Shown here: positions 25,241 to 36,888 of the stretch, in pieces
Numbering within the stretch: the first letter of the stretch is position 1
Layout: every line of letters starts with the position of its first letter
Origin: Lethocerus indicus
Lineage: Eukaryota > Arthropoda > Insecta > Hemiptera > Belostomatidae
Length of the DNA stretch: 64,000 nucleotides
Direction of reading: 5' to 3'
Assembly (NCBI GenBank): GCA_019843655.1
Contig: JACDQD010000103.1
Span: forward strand, 744,001-808,000
Program-made: the position numbers and the translations under genes
Notes under the pieces: generated by a model
The model's input: only the letters and a program-made list of their open reading frames with translations
Told to the model about the DNA's origin: nothing
Database searches by the model: none

Positions 25241-28200
25241 TAATTGACAGTGGGTCTCGCACATAACATGTAATATTATCAGATGCGTTAAAAACGCATT
25301 CCTCCCAAACGAAATTAGTCCCATTCCTCTGGCCCTTACTGACGTTGATAAGTATGAATGATAAGGTATTATTCAACTTTTATTTGTACATTCATATTTG
25401 CCATTAATAAATATTTGATAAACGAGATCATAACGGAATTATGATTGTGTATATGTGTTAACTGGACTTACGGCGGAGATACGCTTGATAAGTTCAAGTT
25501 TACCTCCGGCTCTCGCAACTGGCAGTTTTGCTGGAGTACTTTCATCGTGTTAAATTACTGAGTGACACTCTATACGACGTAAGCGCATTACCGAGTGCAA
25601 TGTATATTCCACGCCCAGCGTAAGTGGGCACTTGAAACATCAAATATAACGAAGCGCAACTCCCATTTCGATGTACTTAAAACTGAAAGCTGTCAATTCT
25701 TGTACCTAAGCTCTTCTGAGATCACTTTGGCTTATTAAATTTAACATTAAGCGCATAGCTGCAATGCTAATGACAATTTATAATTTTCATATTTTTGTTA
25801 CGGTACAATTTGAATTTGTACCCTTTTTTCTGTTTCGTGTTCGTGTTCCTTCATGCGGCGCATTCATGCGACTGGACCGAAATGAAAATTTTTCTAGCCC
25901 AGGGGAATACAGTTGGCCCCCTTAATAACTTAGCTACTCTGACTCTTTGGACGAGCAACCTCGTTAAAAGAATCTTTCTAAAGACTTCCGTTCTCTAACA
26001 GACCCGCCCATGTTTTTTTTATTGCGCCGCTCCGGAGCGGGGGAAGCGTGGAAGGAAAAGATGGGTTTCAGGAGGAACACGTGTTTTGAAACTATCCCTA
26101 AGAAAGTTCTAACTGAATTACGGCCAACCGACAAAAACGCACTCCTATGTGACGTTCAAGGCACTCGGTCTTTGGATAAGTTTTCTCATGAGCCAAGATT
26201 CGGAGCAGTAGTCTGTTTCAATTACGAAGCCGCTACTTTAGCTTATTACCCTAACGCAATATCATATATTACAATAAATATTTTCCTGAATCAATAGATG
26301 AAATAATCTTTATTCGATTTCGCCTTCGTCAGTTGTAGTTGTAGCTTTGGTTTACTTGTCTCTTTTCAGGCCAATGCTCAGTAAATACAGCTGAAAAAAA
26401 TCTTCCATGGGCGTAATCGGTTACAATATGTTTTGTTACACAAAAAGAACATTTAATAAAAATAACTGACACCGGTTGTGATGAAACCGCATTCATTGCA
26501 TTAAATCGTTTTTTAATACAATTAAGTGTAATTTTATTACGGTGGATTGTTATTTATGTCGTATTACAACCATGTAAGATAGTTAATATTCAATTTTCTC
26601 CTAACGCTAGTTTGTTCCAGTAAGCTCCTATAATATCAAAATTAATGCAGGTGCCTTGTTTTCTCTCTTTTCCTCTTTTAAGATGTTTTAAACACAATCA
26701 TATTTTTTGAATTACCAAGTCAGATATGACTGTTTTAAGCAAAAAAACTCGTGTGTACCATATGGACTGAATTCTTGCGGTTTAGAGTTTCTCCAATGTT
26801 CTGTGCTCCTATTCCAGGAGGAGAATTTGGAGGGAAGTTGATTCCGTTTCAGACTTTATTATATATTTCAGTCGATCGATATACCTTCCATTTTAAATAA
26901 AATTACTAATAATGCAGTCTCGATATTTTTAATTTTACTGAGATTAATAAACTGGGTTTAAGTTCATTAACTTAAATGTTTTATATGTTGTTGTTGACAT
27001 CGCGATTGGCACAATTCCAAGACTTTTCAATAAGACTACAATCTTGAAATTTTTTTTTAATACAGGAATTTTTTTACCGTTTCGTAACTCTGAAGTAAAG
27101 GACGGAAGAAGACGTATTATAATCACAGGACAAACTAAATCAGCAAATCATTCCTTTCCAATGAGATAAAGAGTACTGTACTTGGGATTACCCCAAGTTT
27201 TCTTGGAATTGATATCTGGGGGGCCAGGTGAAAGGGAATGGCTGGAAAATATTTGCATTCCATTTCGTCCTCCAGCCCCCACCCCCTTCCCCACGCGTTT
27301 GTTCCTTTCATGCCAATATTGTTATCGTGCGACCATCAGCTGAGAGTTATTTAACTCAAACAAAAGAGCAAAACTTACCCGAATAATTTAGTTTTTGAAA
27401 TTAATCTCGTTTGAAATTTCGCTATTAGAGCCAGTTTGAGTGGTTGGAATATGATTTAAATAAGAAAAATTTATTCATGAAATATAAATATATAACAAGT
27501 AAATATTTATATTTTAAGAATACGTTATTCTTATTCAAATCATATTGTATTAATTGTTTTATAAAATAAATACAATTTTTATTACATAGTATTTATTTTT
27601 TAATACCAATTTACTGCATAGACAAGAAATTTCCGCAATAATTCTTATTTCCCGACTCAACCTACATATTTACCTCAAACAAAAATTGAAACAAATGAGA
27701 AGAAACATTGCAACTTTCCTTCCGACTATTTTTTTATGGCTATGAAACTCATCTGTTTCTTTTATCGACTCGTTCTTCCGAACATTTGCATCCCCTGTAA
27801 ATAGCGGTTATTTATATTGGAAATATTTCGACCTTTGTTGCAGTTTCAGCATGAGTTCAGTCTGGAGGTTGTGTTGGTAGTTCGGTGGAGTGATGGGCGG
27901 GGGGCGGCTGCTGGACAGAGTTTCGTTCGGGTCCTGCGAACCAATATTTATTTTGTATTATTTACGAAAGTTATTCAATCTACGATGGTTGTTTGCGTAG
28001 GCTCATAGACGGACCCTGTACCAAAGAGAAAGGACCGGTCTTGACCCTTCCTTCTAAGGGAGGAGTGTTGTATAAATTTATAGAAGAATTAATATTGTTT
28101 ATATTATACACCTTTAAAAGCCACCAATCCGTTAATATATGTTATTAAAATTTTGATTGTAATATTGACATTGACCTCGCTTGAATATTGATTAAATTTT

Positions 28201-29300
28201 TTTTTCTTGAAATACACTAAACCAAATTTTAGTGACTTGTACTTATTTCTGGCGGCTGAAAGCAACTCATTTTTCATATTAATAAAAGAAAATTAAGTTA
28301 TTAGGAATTTCGTTAATATGATAATGATCGAGTATACGTTTCACGAAGTTGTTCACAGTAAGCGGTCCGCGGAAGGTATAGTCATAATAATTTCTTCCTC
28401 TAATAAATCACATCATAGACATGTTCCCAGCCTTAACTGTTGGTTTTCGTCAATGAATATACTGGTAATTTCAAGTCTTAACATATCCCAATGTGAACAG
28501 ATACCGAAACTGCATTATTAATGAAATTATTAATAACGACTAATGTCAAATTTAAATTAAGGATACTCCGAATGCCGTGATCGATCCGAAATATTTACCG
28601 TAAATATCATTTTATTAAATAAATTTGTTTACGCCCGAGATGTTTATTTAGTTACTTTGCGGGTGGAAAGCGAACATTGTTATGCAAACGCGGTGGCTGG
28701 GTTGTTTGTCCTCTTTAAGTTTTATAAATAATTAATAGTGTTTCATTGGGGCGGTGATGTCACATGGCCGGGTAGAGCGGGGCCCACTACTCCTCGGGAG
28801 CCTCTTAAATGTATTCCCATTGTTGGAGAGCGGCGGCTTGGGCTCATGCATATTTGCTGAAGCCTGTTCCGCACTTCGCTAACCCCTCCATCCCTCCACC
28901 CGACTACCCCCTACCACCATCCCCCGCCCCTATTCCGCGGGGCTATTAACAGTTGCTGTTCTACGAGCACCGGAATCTCTCCAAAACTGTGCCCCCGATC
29001 CGCGCTACCTATTTCCGTGACGAGGCGGAATTAATGAAACGGCGCCGTTTGTTAACGAATATCACCCGTGTTCTCAATAGGGCGGCTAGAAAACAGAGTC
29101 AGAAATTTTTAAATTACGCTAAAAATGCGCCCTTATTTTTCTATACGCTCTCTACGGTTTGGAGGTGTCCAAGAGACACGAACGTTGGTTGAATTTAATT
29201 TTTATTGCACAAAGAAATTGTATGAAATGAGTACTAATTTGTGGTACCAGCGAGGGTTTGAAGTACTATCGTTATTTTCTGTCTTTCAGTGTCTCAGTGG
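25241..29300. other. AT-rich non-coding region
   Basis: This is one of the most AT-rich parts of the window, with islands only at about 27190-27330 and 28640-28960. Two consecutive + strand frames (25795-25998 and 26010-26297, the latter 95 codons) were read closely: no domain, and no supporting splice signals. Confidence 0.55.
27448..27546 (+). ncRNA. Long pre-miRNA-like hairpin (unrecognised)
   Basis: Arms 27448-27491 and 27503-27546 are inverted copies of 44 nt with no indels, separated by an 11-nt loop (27492-27502). In the arms I count 38 Watson-Crick pairs. As + strand RNA two of the other six positions are G-U wobbles, leaving four single mismatches spread along the stem. The innermost 12 bp are perfect. 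Size, loop and symmetric single mismatches fit an animal pre-miRNA. The alternative is a short palindromic (MITE-like) element; I see no obvious target-site duplication, and the stem is very AT-rich. No arm matches a mature miRNA I recognise. It lies in an AT-rich stretch between ratchet points 1 and 2, so it would be an intronic miRNA if real. Confidence 0.42.
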
Positions 29301-29390
29301 TTTAGTCTTTCGCTAAACTGGTTTTAGCCATCTTCAGTAGATTTGCGTCACGTTGGTGACCACTGCGATATCCTGTCTGCACACTTAGTA
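29301..29390 (-). mobile_element. Dispersed repeat, copy B
   Basis: It shares CTTT, CTGGTTT and CCATCTTCAGTAG with copy A and, further on, TTGCGTCA and ATCCTGT.TGCAC with copy C. The hammerhead-like core is damaged: on the - strand CTGAAGA is kept, but the stem II region is shortened and GAAAC has become AAAAC. It is most easily read as an old, decayed copy of the same family. Confidence 0.4.
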
Positions 29391-29471
29391 GTAGGTTTGT
29401 AAAAATAATGGTAAATTACTGATGGGATTGAGAAGGCAGGACAATTAGCGTCTGATAGTTGTTTGTGCTCG

Positions 29472-29512
29472 TACCTAGTTCTTTTATTATTTGAATATTA
29501 GGTAAGTACTTG
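29472..29512 (+). other. Weak ratchet-point candidate (TAG|GTAAGT)
   Basis: TTAG followed by a perfect GTAAGT places an acceptor-donor junction between 29501 and 29502. The upstream tract TTCTTTTATTATTT is reasonably pyrimidine-rich but is interrupted by GAATA just before the AG. A possible branch A lies at 29477 (ACCTAG), 24 nt upstream. I see no convincing second donor within the next 80 nt, unlike the strong sites. A chance TAGGTAAGT is possible in a sequence this long. Confidence 0.22.
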
Positions 29513-29536
29513 AAATAATTAACGGCTCAAGGGGGA

Positions 29537-29558
29537 GATTCGCTTATCGAAGCGAATC
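29537..29558. repeat. Perfect inverted repeat (9-bp arms, 4-nt spacer)
   Basis: GATTCGCTT, spacer ATCG, AAGCGAATC forms a perfect 9-bp stem with a four-base loop. It sits 36 nt downstream of the weak TAG|GTAAGT candidate. It could be a short RNA hairpin or a dimer binding site. Confidence 0.5.
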
Positions 29559-29797
29559 CAACAGCTCGTTTAGTCTAACTGTTTTCCTTTATCCCGACTG
29601 GCTTCTTCCCAATCGGCAAGACCCCATTCTGGGCCTCCATATCAGCGAAATTGTCCCCCGGTTCTTGTGCTCTTCGCCCCCGGCATTTGGCCCAAGCGTG
29701 ACGCACTTTAGCTTTCACGCAATTGCCCTCCGTGGAATTTCTTCCGTCTTCTGTTCCTTCTGAACTATTATCAATCTCTTTATATAGAACGGAGAGA

Positions 29798-29845
29798 ACC
29801 GGAATGATTCGGAAAGAACCGGAAGGAACCGGAATAACCGGAAAG
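29798..29845 (+). promoter_or_regulatory. Cluster of four ACCGGAA motifs (ETS-type)
   Basis: ACCGGAA occurs at 29798, 29818, 29828 and 29837, i.e. at steps of 20, 10 and 9 bp, with further GGAAAG and CCGAAACCGG around it. ACCGGAAGT is the general ETS-factor site. Near-helical spacing would put the sites on one face of the DNA. It could equally be an imperfect 10-bp tandem repeat that happens to contain the motif. Confidence 0.45.
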
Positions 29846-30895
29846 AATCCGAAACCGGTACCGACCCCAATATTTAAAAACAAGAAAAATACCTGTTTTT
29901 TTAAACACTCGATAATTTACGAAATAATATATTGAAACTGCAGAAATTGTGGAATTTTGTCGACAGAACGGAACAATAATTATTATCTTTGAAAATTTTA
30001 GCTTCATATTGAATTTAAATGAGACTCAATTCAGGAATGATATAGGACTCTAATGCTGAGAGAAGTGAAAAGGTCAAGTTTTTAAATTATTACATAAATA
30101 GAGCCTTTAACGGAGTTTTGAAGATAAGAGTTAAGCGTTTCCGAAGGATTATCTGAAGTTTGAACTTCCTACCCTTCCTCTGTCTAACTTTTATGCCCCC
30201 TATACGATAATATCGTAACTTATTCAAACTTTTCATAATACGAAAACTTTACACAGTGATAAGAAAAACCTAAGTATTTTCTTCTGTTTTTCAAAATGTT
30301 TAGATGCTGTTGAATATCCTCTTGAATATATTCTCTCTCCCGTCCCTCTGATAATTCAACGGAATAACTATCGCCTTAAGTGTTCTAAATTATTTATTAA
30401 TTCAAAATCTAATCAATGGCCCGTTATATTCATGCAATTTGTCTTTGACATATTCCCTATAATTTTAGCTTCTCAAATTAACTCAGAAACTCTGATATGA
30501 ATATTTGATATCGAGCAGTTTATCAACGTATTATTATTTCATACAATCATATACAGACTTAGTTACTGTTTATATCGGAGCCCGGAAATTTGTACTAGCA
30601 GAGAATCGGATAAGAAATTTAAGTGTGCACTATATCTAATACAGAGAAGTGAAATGAGAATAGTCCTTTATTCTGTTCTTAACCGTTGGGGTATAAGCCT
30701 GAAGGGGCCACTGAATCCGCATTAAAATCCCGGATTTACGCCGGTGGCGGATCAGGTGAGGGGCCTGCAGTTATTATCTGCAGCCGGGCAGTTTATCTCC
30801 GGTGAAATATTCATCCGGTTTACATATATCCGGACCCTTTTGAGACGAGCCGCCCAGACCTGGGGGAGTCGGACTACAGCAATAAAATACTCTAT

Positions 30896-30908
30896 GGGGG
30901 GGGGGGGG
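30896..30908 (+). repeat. Poly-G run (13 G)
   Basis: Thirteen G are followed by AGGGAG. Poly-C runs of about nine or more also occur near 7710, 31092, 35924, 58905 and 63139. Such homopolymers are frequent assembly or slippage points. Confidence 0.85.
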
Positions 30909-31955
30909 AGGGAGACCCCCCCGAGATAAGAAGTATGGATTAATAAAGGGGAAGGGGGGTAACTGCTCGTAATTCAGCCCCGGCCCCCATTGTGCTACCC
31001 TCCTGGATAAATGAAGAATGGTCCGCCGCCGCTTCTCGCTCCTCTTCAGATCGCTCCTCGCGGTAATTAATGAGAATGTGCACCCGCTCCGCCCCCCCCC
31101 CTGTAATAATAACGAACGCGGCCCCGGTTAAAATTTGCGAGAGCACGGACCGTTGTGCGTGACAGATAGGGAGGCCCGTCGGTGTCGGAGCCGGCCGGAA
31201 TTTATTCCGCATACTTTGCAGGGCCGTCGCTCCAACCAGACCGTGAAGTCTGGCCGCCATGCCGTTGTTCTAAATTCTAAAATATTTTTTACAGTCTAAG
31301 ATAAAAATGTTGGTGCCCAACTCTTCCTCGCATGAAATGCTCGGTATTACAATACTTCAGATAACAAAACGTGCAAAATGTATGCCCAACAGTAGCATTT
31401 TTCGTTGCATGAAGAATATATAGAATGTTTCCTCTACCTAGTCAGGTTCAATATCTAAAAATAATAATTATGAAATACAAATAACTAGATCCACACAGAA
31501 CGAGGTTAATTCAAGCGTACTAATACTGAATTTGGTTGGTACGTTATTGAATTTTCCATTAATATTGCTGCGAGATGAGACCGAATAAATCATTGTTATA
31601 ATGCCGGTTAGGAATTAGTCCTCTAAAGACAAAAGTTCGTTAATTTCACAATTTTGGGCAGTCGTTTCTTCTAAATTCCATAAAGCGTGTATAAGGGCAG
31701 GAAGGACCTCGCTTCGCATTCATTCTTCAAGGGGACGTCTTGCAGTTACCTTTTATTCCCGACGATTCAATTTCGCCAGGGAACCGTTCACGTAGAGTAT
31801 CTCTCTGTAATATTTATGCGCCTCAGGGAAAACGCAAATATCTCAGGCCGGGCCGTCGTTATATCTTACTTTGAAGTCGGCATCCAGGAAAAAGATAAGT
31901 GGAACTCCAGTGCATATCCTCGACCGGTCAAAGGACGGAATAAGTTCTGCGGGTC

Positions 31956-32042
31956 CCGGTAACGGCCGAGTTGTCAAACTGGTGGATCGCTTATCGAGCC
32001 CCAGGATTCCTTCGCTCTGCAGGGTCGGAACTAATCCTGAAT
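31956..32042 (+). mobile_element. tRNA-derived SINE relic (Leu/Ser-type A box)
   Basis: GGCCGAGTTGTCAAACTGG near 31963 resembles the D-arm/A box of class II tRNAs (GGCCGAGTGGTTAAGG). About 60 nt further on, GGGTCGGAACTAATCC (32022-32037) resembles the B box GGGTTCGAATCC with several changes. The 87-nt span and class II-like spacing suggest a decayed tRNA head. The acceptor stem cannot be formed. Confidence 0.38.
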
Positions 32043-32227
32043 CAATGGAGTAGGGTCTAATGCTTCCTTTTTATCCAATTCATTAATTTTAAGTTCTCAC
32101 CACACGGCTGAAAATTACGTTCGCGACAATATTGAGGTTGAGTAAAATGAGTACTTTGCAATGTGACATATTTCTATCTTATACAACTAATGACAACTTT
32201 TTTTGAATGGTTGATGTTGAATTGTCA

Positions 32228-32330
32228 TATTTTGGCTTCTCGCCATCGCCAGTAGCATTGCGTCAGTAGATCAGTGAAGCACATAATCATGCCTGTTGTG
32301 TGTGGGGCATCCTGTATGCACCTGCCATTG
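32228..32330 (-). mobile_element. Dispersed repeat, copy C
   Basis: TTTTGGCTTCTCGCCATC followed by GCCAGTAG, TTGCGTCAGT and GGCATCCTGTATGCAC aligns with copy B over roughly 100 nt, with a larger spacer in the middle. The hammerhead-like core is lost. Copies B and C define the downstream part of the family consensus best. Confidence 0.38.
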
Positions 32331-33880
32331 GACTGTTTGACTGTGTCAGTGCAAACTCACACTGTTGTAGTGTTATTCCAAATCCTCGCGACCACCTAAG
32401 GCTCAGTACATACTAAGCGGTATTGTACGATAAATTTCTTGGGGACAATATTCCGCAACCTGGTTTCAGGTTTCTTTAGATTTTTTGCAGCTACGCATCA
32501 TGATTACTAATCCTAAAAGGAAAAAAGGGGCGAAACGATAATGGTCCAAATAACTTTTTTCCGCCGGTTACAGGCGCCCGTCAAACCCATTGGATGACGG
32601 TTGGACGAGGCTCGTGCCCAAACCAAGACAACTTTTTATGCGATGATCCATTTATTTTAATCCCCTAGGGTTTCTTGTGCCCGTAAAATTGAAACTTGAA
32701 ACTGTTCATTTTTTTTCAATTTCCGTAAAATGAACTCGATATTTTGTGAGCCGTTCTTTTGTGGCCTTACAACGATTTTTATACCTCGGTGATGAAACAT
32801 CCCATAAGCATGATTTGTATTTAATATCCCTAATCAGTTGCAATGTTTGTTCACTACTTGATAGTTTAAATCTTGACAGTACATTTTTTGTTATTTGTTA
32901 ATCACTGTTTGTGATCATTTTCGCTTTTAAATCCAACGAATTACCTCTCTCCTTTCACATACCGCTCCACTGTTGGCAAAAATTAAAATTTATTAGTGCA
33001 TAGAATTGAAAGCGATTATAAAATAATAATAATCTGCTCGAAAAACTTTCCTGAGATAATGTCCCATAATAGTGTAGTAGTTTCCTGAAGAATCCATCAT
33101 TTCAGTCCGGAATAGCTTCAACACAATACTCGAAATTGATACGTGGTCGAGCTCTAGGCGAACCCATTGAACCCGTCATGATTCTGGGAACCAACAATGT
33201 ACCATCCGCAAGGGTATGCGTGCATGTTTCTGGACCTCATGCAGAAGCTGTTGTACTTCAGGCAGATATATGTACGCCGGCAACCTGGTAGTTCAGTGCG
33301 GGGTTACATTAACCGGGAGGGTGCGGTGGGGGGTTGTGGGAGAGGGCCTCGGTTCAGACAAGGGGCTGGCTGCTTCTGGGTAACCGGTCTCGGTGGTGAA
33401 GACAAGGGGCGCACGACCGCTTTGTTGTCGGAGAGTTTCCTCCTGAAATTAAATTATCAAATGCCCGAGTCAAAAGCCAACTCGGGACAATGACTGCCGC
33501 AATTAAAAGTGTATACCGGTCTTCTCCTCTTCCTTCCTCCTCCTGGTTTCTCGAACCGCTAACGCTAGCTCGAGGTACGCGTCTTTTTATGCCAGTCCCT
33601 TGCCCTGTAATTAGCATTACAAAAGGTCCAATTATTCCTTGACGGGTCACTACTGCTTTAATACTAGTGAATTATTAAAGACATTTCAACACTGGAAACA
33701 TTTTCTCGTCAAAACATGGAGCGGGTAAATATTAAGTTACCTTTCAGAAATTATTGCTAGAATTAGTTAAAAAAATTACAAATGTTAATATATGTACCAA
33801 ATATGCATTTATACTTTATGAATGGAACCGTTTTCGAAGAATTGTCCATAACATTCCTTTAATAATTTGGCGTTTACGCT

Positions 33881-34045
33881 AGCGGTAGGAGTAATTTTTT
33901 TTTGCAATAGGTAAGTACTCCTTCTTCTATCATTTTTGGCTGTTTAAATTCAGATGAGCGATTTCCCTCATGCGTTCAACCCTGTTTCATGATCTCCGGA
34001 TGATTTCGAAGTAAAAATTACACGTTGTCAAGGAACCGGTAAGAA
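33881..34045 (+). other. Ratchet point 2 (recursive splice site, moderate) with possible 128-nt cryptic exon
   Basis: A run of nine T and then GCAATAG ends at 33910, and a perfect GTAAGTA donor begins at 33911. Acceptor and donor therefore abut with the best donor of the set. The acceptor is weaker than at the other two sites: the AG-free stretch is only about 17 nt and the branch point is unclear (GTAAT at 33891-33895 or GCTAG near 33879). The next reasonable donor downstream is CCG|GTAAGA at 34039, which would define a cryptic exon 33911-34038 of 128 nt. Its place roughly midway between the two strong sites (15.4 and 16.9 kb away) supports it but proves nothing. Confidence 0.42.
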
Positions 34046-34609
34046 TTAAATTTCGTTTCGTTGCTATCCATCTCATATCGGCGTTTCTTTTCATGCCGCA
34101 AAGTGCAATCGCGTGTGGTAATTACATTTTTTGTGGTGAAAGTTGTCAAAATACCGTTACTGCAGTCGTTACCATTCATGCGGGGAAACATGGATATTCA
34201 ATCGCCCGCTTTTTTAGACCAGCTCTTACCTGAAATTCAGTATTGCTTTTAGAAATTTCTTTCCGGGTGGTGAAATTCAACGCGTATTCGACCGCGTTTT
34301 ATTCCCGGCGAACACTCAGAGGGTACATTGGAAAATGGAGTTGGTTTTGTACCATTTTTACGGTTTTCATGTTGGGAGGGGGGTGGAAGGAGTAAAATAT
34401 TTTTATTAAATGCCTTCAGGGGTAGTCCGGGAGTGGGGGTTAACGCGGTGGGGAGAAGTAGAAAACAACTTTGAATGAATGTCTCCGTAATTGAGTTGTC
34501 CGAATGACGGCGTAAAAGGGCCACTTTTCGGTAATCAAGTTACAGTCTCTCCGGTCTCGTCCTCTGGGCCGGGATGGGGTCTTAGGCTTTGGCTTTAGGC
34601 TAAGAGTGT

Positions 34610-34649
34610 AGAGAGAGAGAGAGAGAGAGAGGAGAGGGAGAGAGAGAGA
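34610..34649 (+). repeat. GA-rich microsatellite
   Basis: (GA)10 is followed by GGAGAGGG and further GA units, 40 bp in all. CT-rich DNA follows at about 34750-34880, so a local GA/CT fold-back is possible. Confidence 0.9.
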
Positions 34650-36447
34650 CCCCTCTGTACCCCTCCTCCCACTAACCGACGACCTACTAAAGAGTAGGTT
34701 TACCGGGCTCCGAGTTAAGACACCCGAGAGGATTCTGGAGTTGTCTCTCTCTCGTCGTGGCGTTCCTTTTTATTCCTCTCTCCGGACTGGCAACTCCGCG
34801 GTTTGACCCTCTCTCCCTCCCCCTGTCTCCCTCTAAATGGAATTTAATTTTCAGTTATCTCTCCCTCCCCTCTCTCTCCGGTCATTTCATTCTTTTTTTT
34901 GTCTACTTTTTAATCCCTTTTCAAGTGGACCCCTGACTCACTCTCTCCGTGGGACATGGTGTCGGGTGTGATGACTTTATTCCTTCCCATCTTCCCTTTT
35001 TTCTGGGGTTTCCACCCCTCGTTGTCCTTTCGCCAACAATAAACCGGTTAAAATAATTTGAGATATAAATCACGTTACACGTCTCTCTGCCTAGTATTTC
35101 AACCTTTTTTGCAAAATTCAATTTGCGAACTAACTTAACCATATATTGAGGAACTTTTTTTATAAACAGTATATGGTAGGTGATTTGTGGCCTACGTTTT
35201 TCTACGTTTTTCCCAGAATCAACATACCTTGGGTAAGACAGAAACGGACGGGATATCCACAGCGGCAATAACGTTCTGAGAGTGATGTGAAGGTGGCCTA
35301 ATGTGATGTTCGGTGATTGGAATGAACCTACCGTTCATTTTTATTTGTTAATAGCAGATAGTATACCTACCAACTCGTCTAAGTAATCTACTAAAGTCTA
35401 AACTGGTTCCCCATTTATATTATACGTAGATGATCTAATTACTTGCTTCGTTTATCCGGACAGATAATGTTATTCCGGAAATCCCTTTGAAAATGGAACT
35501 AATCTCTGCCTATCTTCATCGGTACTTATTTAAATAAATAAGATAAGAGTTTATCACTGGTGATTCTTCTAATCGACATCCAAAGCACGAACACGAATGA
35601 GATAGAGGCACTAACGACATTAGTATGTACACGACGAGTCCAATGCAGTATACGCGCCGCGCCGGCATAGGCGGCAGTTTGTGCATCTCGCCGCCTCATG
35701 CCTATTAGACTAAGCACTGCCCAGAGCGAATCCCCAAATTCGGCCTAACGCCGACAGCTAATTGGCACAGAATGTTTACTGTACATTCCCCCGTTGCATT
35801 ACGTGACTCGGGATCGTTTTGTCTAAAACCGTTTCAGACTTTCATTAGTTTCGTACATAAATTCCCTCTAAATAGGTCGCTAAGAAATATATTCTTTTTG
35901 AAATTTTTAACAAAGATCCCCGCTCCCCCCCCCGGCCGCATTTAGTAAATGAAATAGTTATCTGTAATTTAATGGCATACATTTCGTGCTTCGCGGCAAT
36001 CTTTACGTGCAAGTAATTTACCCTGTAAAAATGAATGTTGTATTTTATAAGCACTCGTTTTTGTTTAAGAAAATAAATGCTGAATATTAAGCCCTCTGGA
36101 TTGTTCATCAGGTTACACTGGAACCAATACTCTTTTAACTAAAAAAGCCTAGATGTAAGATACGAAATACGTTATTATTATTAATAGTATATCATTATTT
36201 TATTATATTTTTTAAATCATAATGTCCAGGAGGAATTTTTTATTATTGTTTTTAAAGGTCAGAAAATTAATAAGTTTGACACGGCTTATGTTGGAATCCA
36301 CATCGCTTGCGTTGCTTGCAATTCATATGGAGTAACCTGCTAATTTTATAAGACCTGTCTGATATTATTTTTAATATATATTCAAGTTCTACTATAGGAT
36401 ACCCTTTTTTTATAAGATGCAACCTTGGATATTCCTCTTAATGAATG

Positions 36448-36516
36448 GGAGTGAAGCCCCTTTTTCAATTTCTAGGTGTTTTTCAATTAAAGGACGGGAT
36501 GGGGACGAATGTAAGG
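36448..36516 (+). other. Strong acceptor with short possible exon (36476-36510)
   Basis: CCCCTTTTTCAATTTCTAG is a convincing 3' splice site ending at 36475. A GTAAGG donor starts at 36511, giving a 35-nt exon. The bases after AG are GTGTTT, a poor donor, so this is not a good ratchet point. It could be a microexon or cryptic exon. Confidence 0.25.
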
Positions 36517-36859
36517 AGGGTTCGTGATCAGAATGCCGGCCGGGCGTGGGGAGACGCCAAGGAGGACACCGGCTATTAGGGCTCGCCTTGGGGTACGGGC
36601 GGGATTGATTCGGTCCTCCCAGAAAGGATATTTTCAATGGTGGAGGGTGGAAGAAGGGAGTTCTTATCGCACTATGTCAATTCAATATTGGGGGGCCCGA
36701 AGCTGTTCAGAGAAATCTGCCGGAGTTTCAATTCTTTGGTTGGGAGGGGGGAGGATGGGGGTGATCCCCAAACCTCCCGTCGATTTATTTCGAAATACTT
36801 TCCCTTCTGTTATTATCCCTTTCTGAGACTGCCTCGAGCATTCGCCGCCCGAATATTAA

Positions 36860-36888
36860 TTTCATTATTTCATTATTTCATTTGTTCT
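36860..36888 (+). repeat. Short tandem repeat (TTTCATTA)x3
   Basis: Three head-to-tail copies of an octamer. A comparable two-copy 12-mer (ATTAACTAAAAC) lies at about 37259-37284, and a doubled TTTTAATTAATTTA at 3719-3752. Confidence 0.6.

Larger units (their letters stand above)
29391..33880. other. Non-coding region between repeat copy B and ratchet point 2
   Basis: Besides the separately listed sites, islands lie at about 30690-31260 and 33280-33560. Overlapping frames on both strands at 33197-33650 look compositional. Confidence 0.55.

Noticed and set aside
25703..25735. TGAGATCACTTTGG resembling the seed of bantam miRNA
   Set aside because: Only the seed and a few more bases agree, and no complementary arm lies upstream or downstream to form a hairpin.
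31481..31502. ACTAGATCCACAC matching part of miR-279
   Set aside because: The first bases of the seed differ, the 3' part differs, and no hairpin is present. A 13-nt match is expected by chance when many miRNAs are compared over both strands.
34195..34260. CAG|GTAAGA junction on the - strand near 34230
   Set aside because: The preceding tract on that strand is short and purine-interrupted, so it lacks the acceptor strength of the + strand sites.
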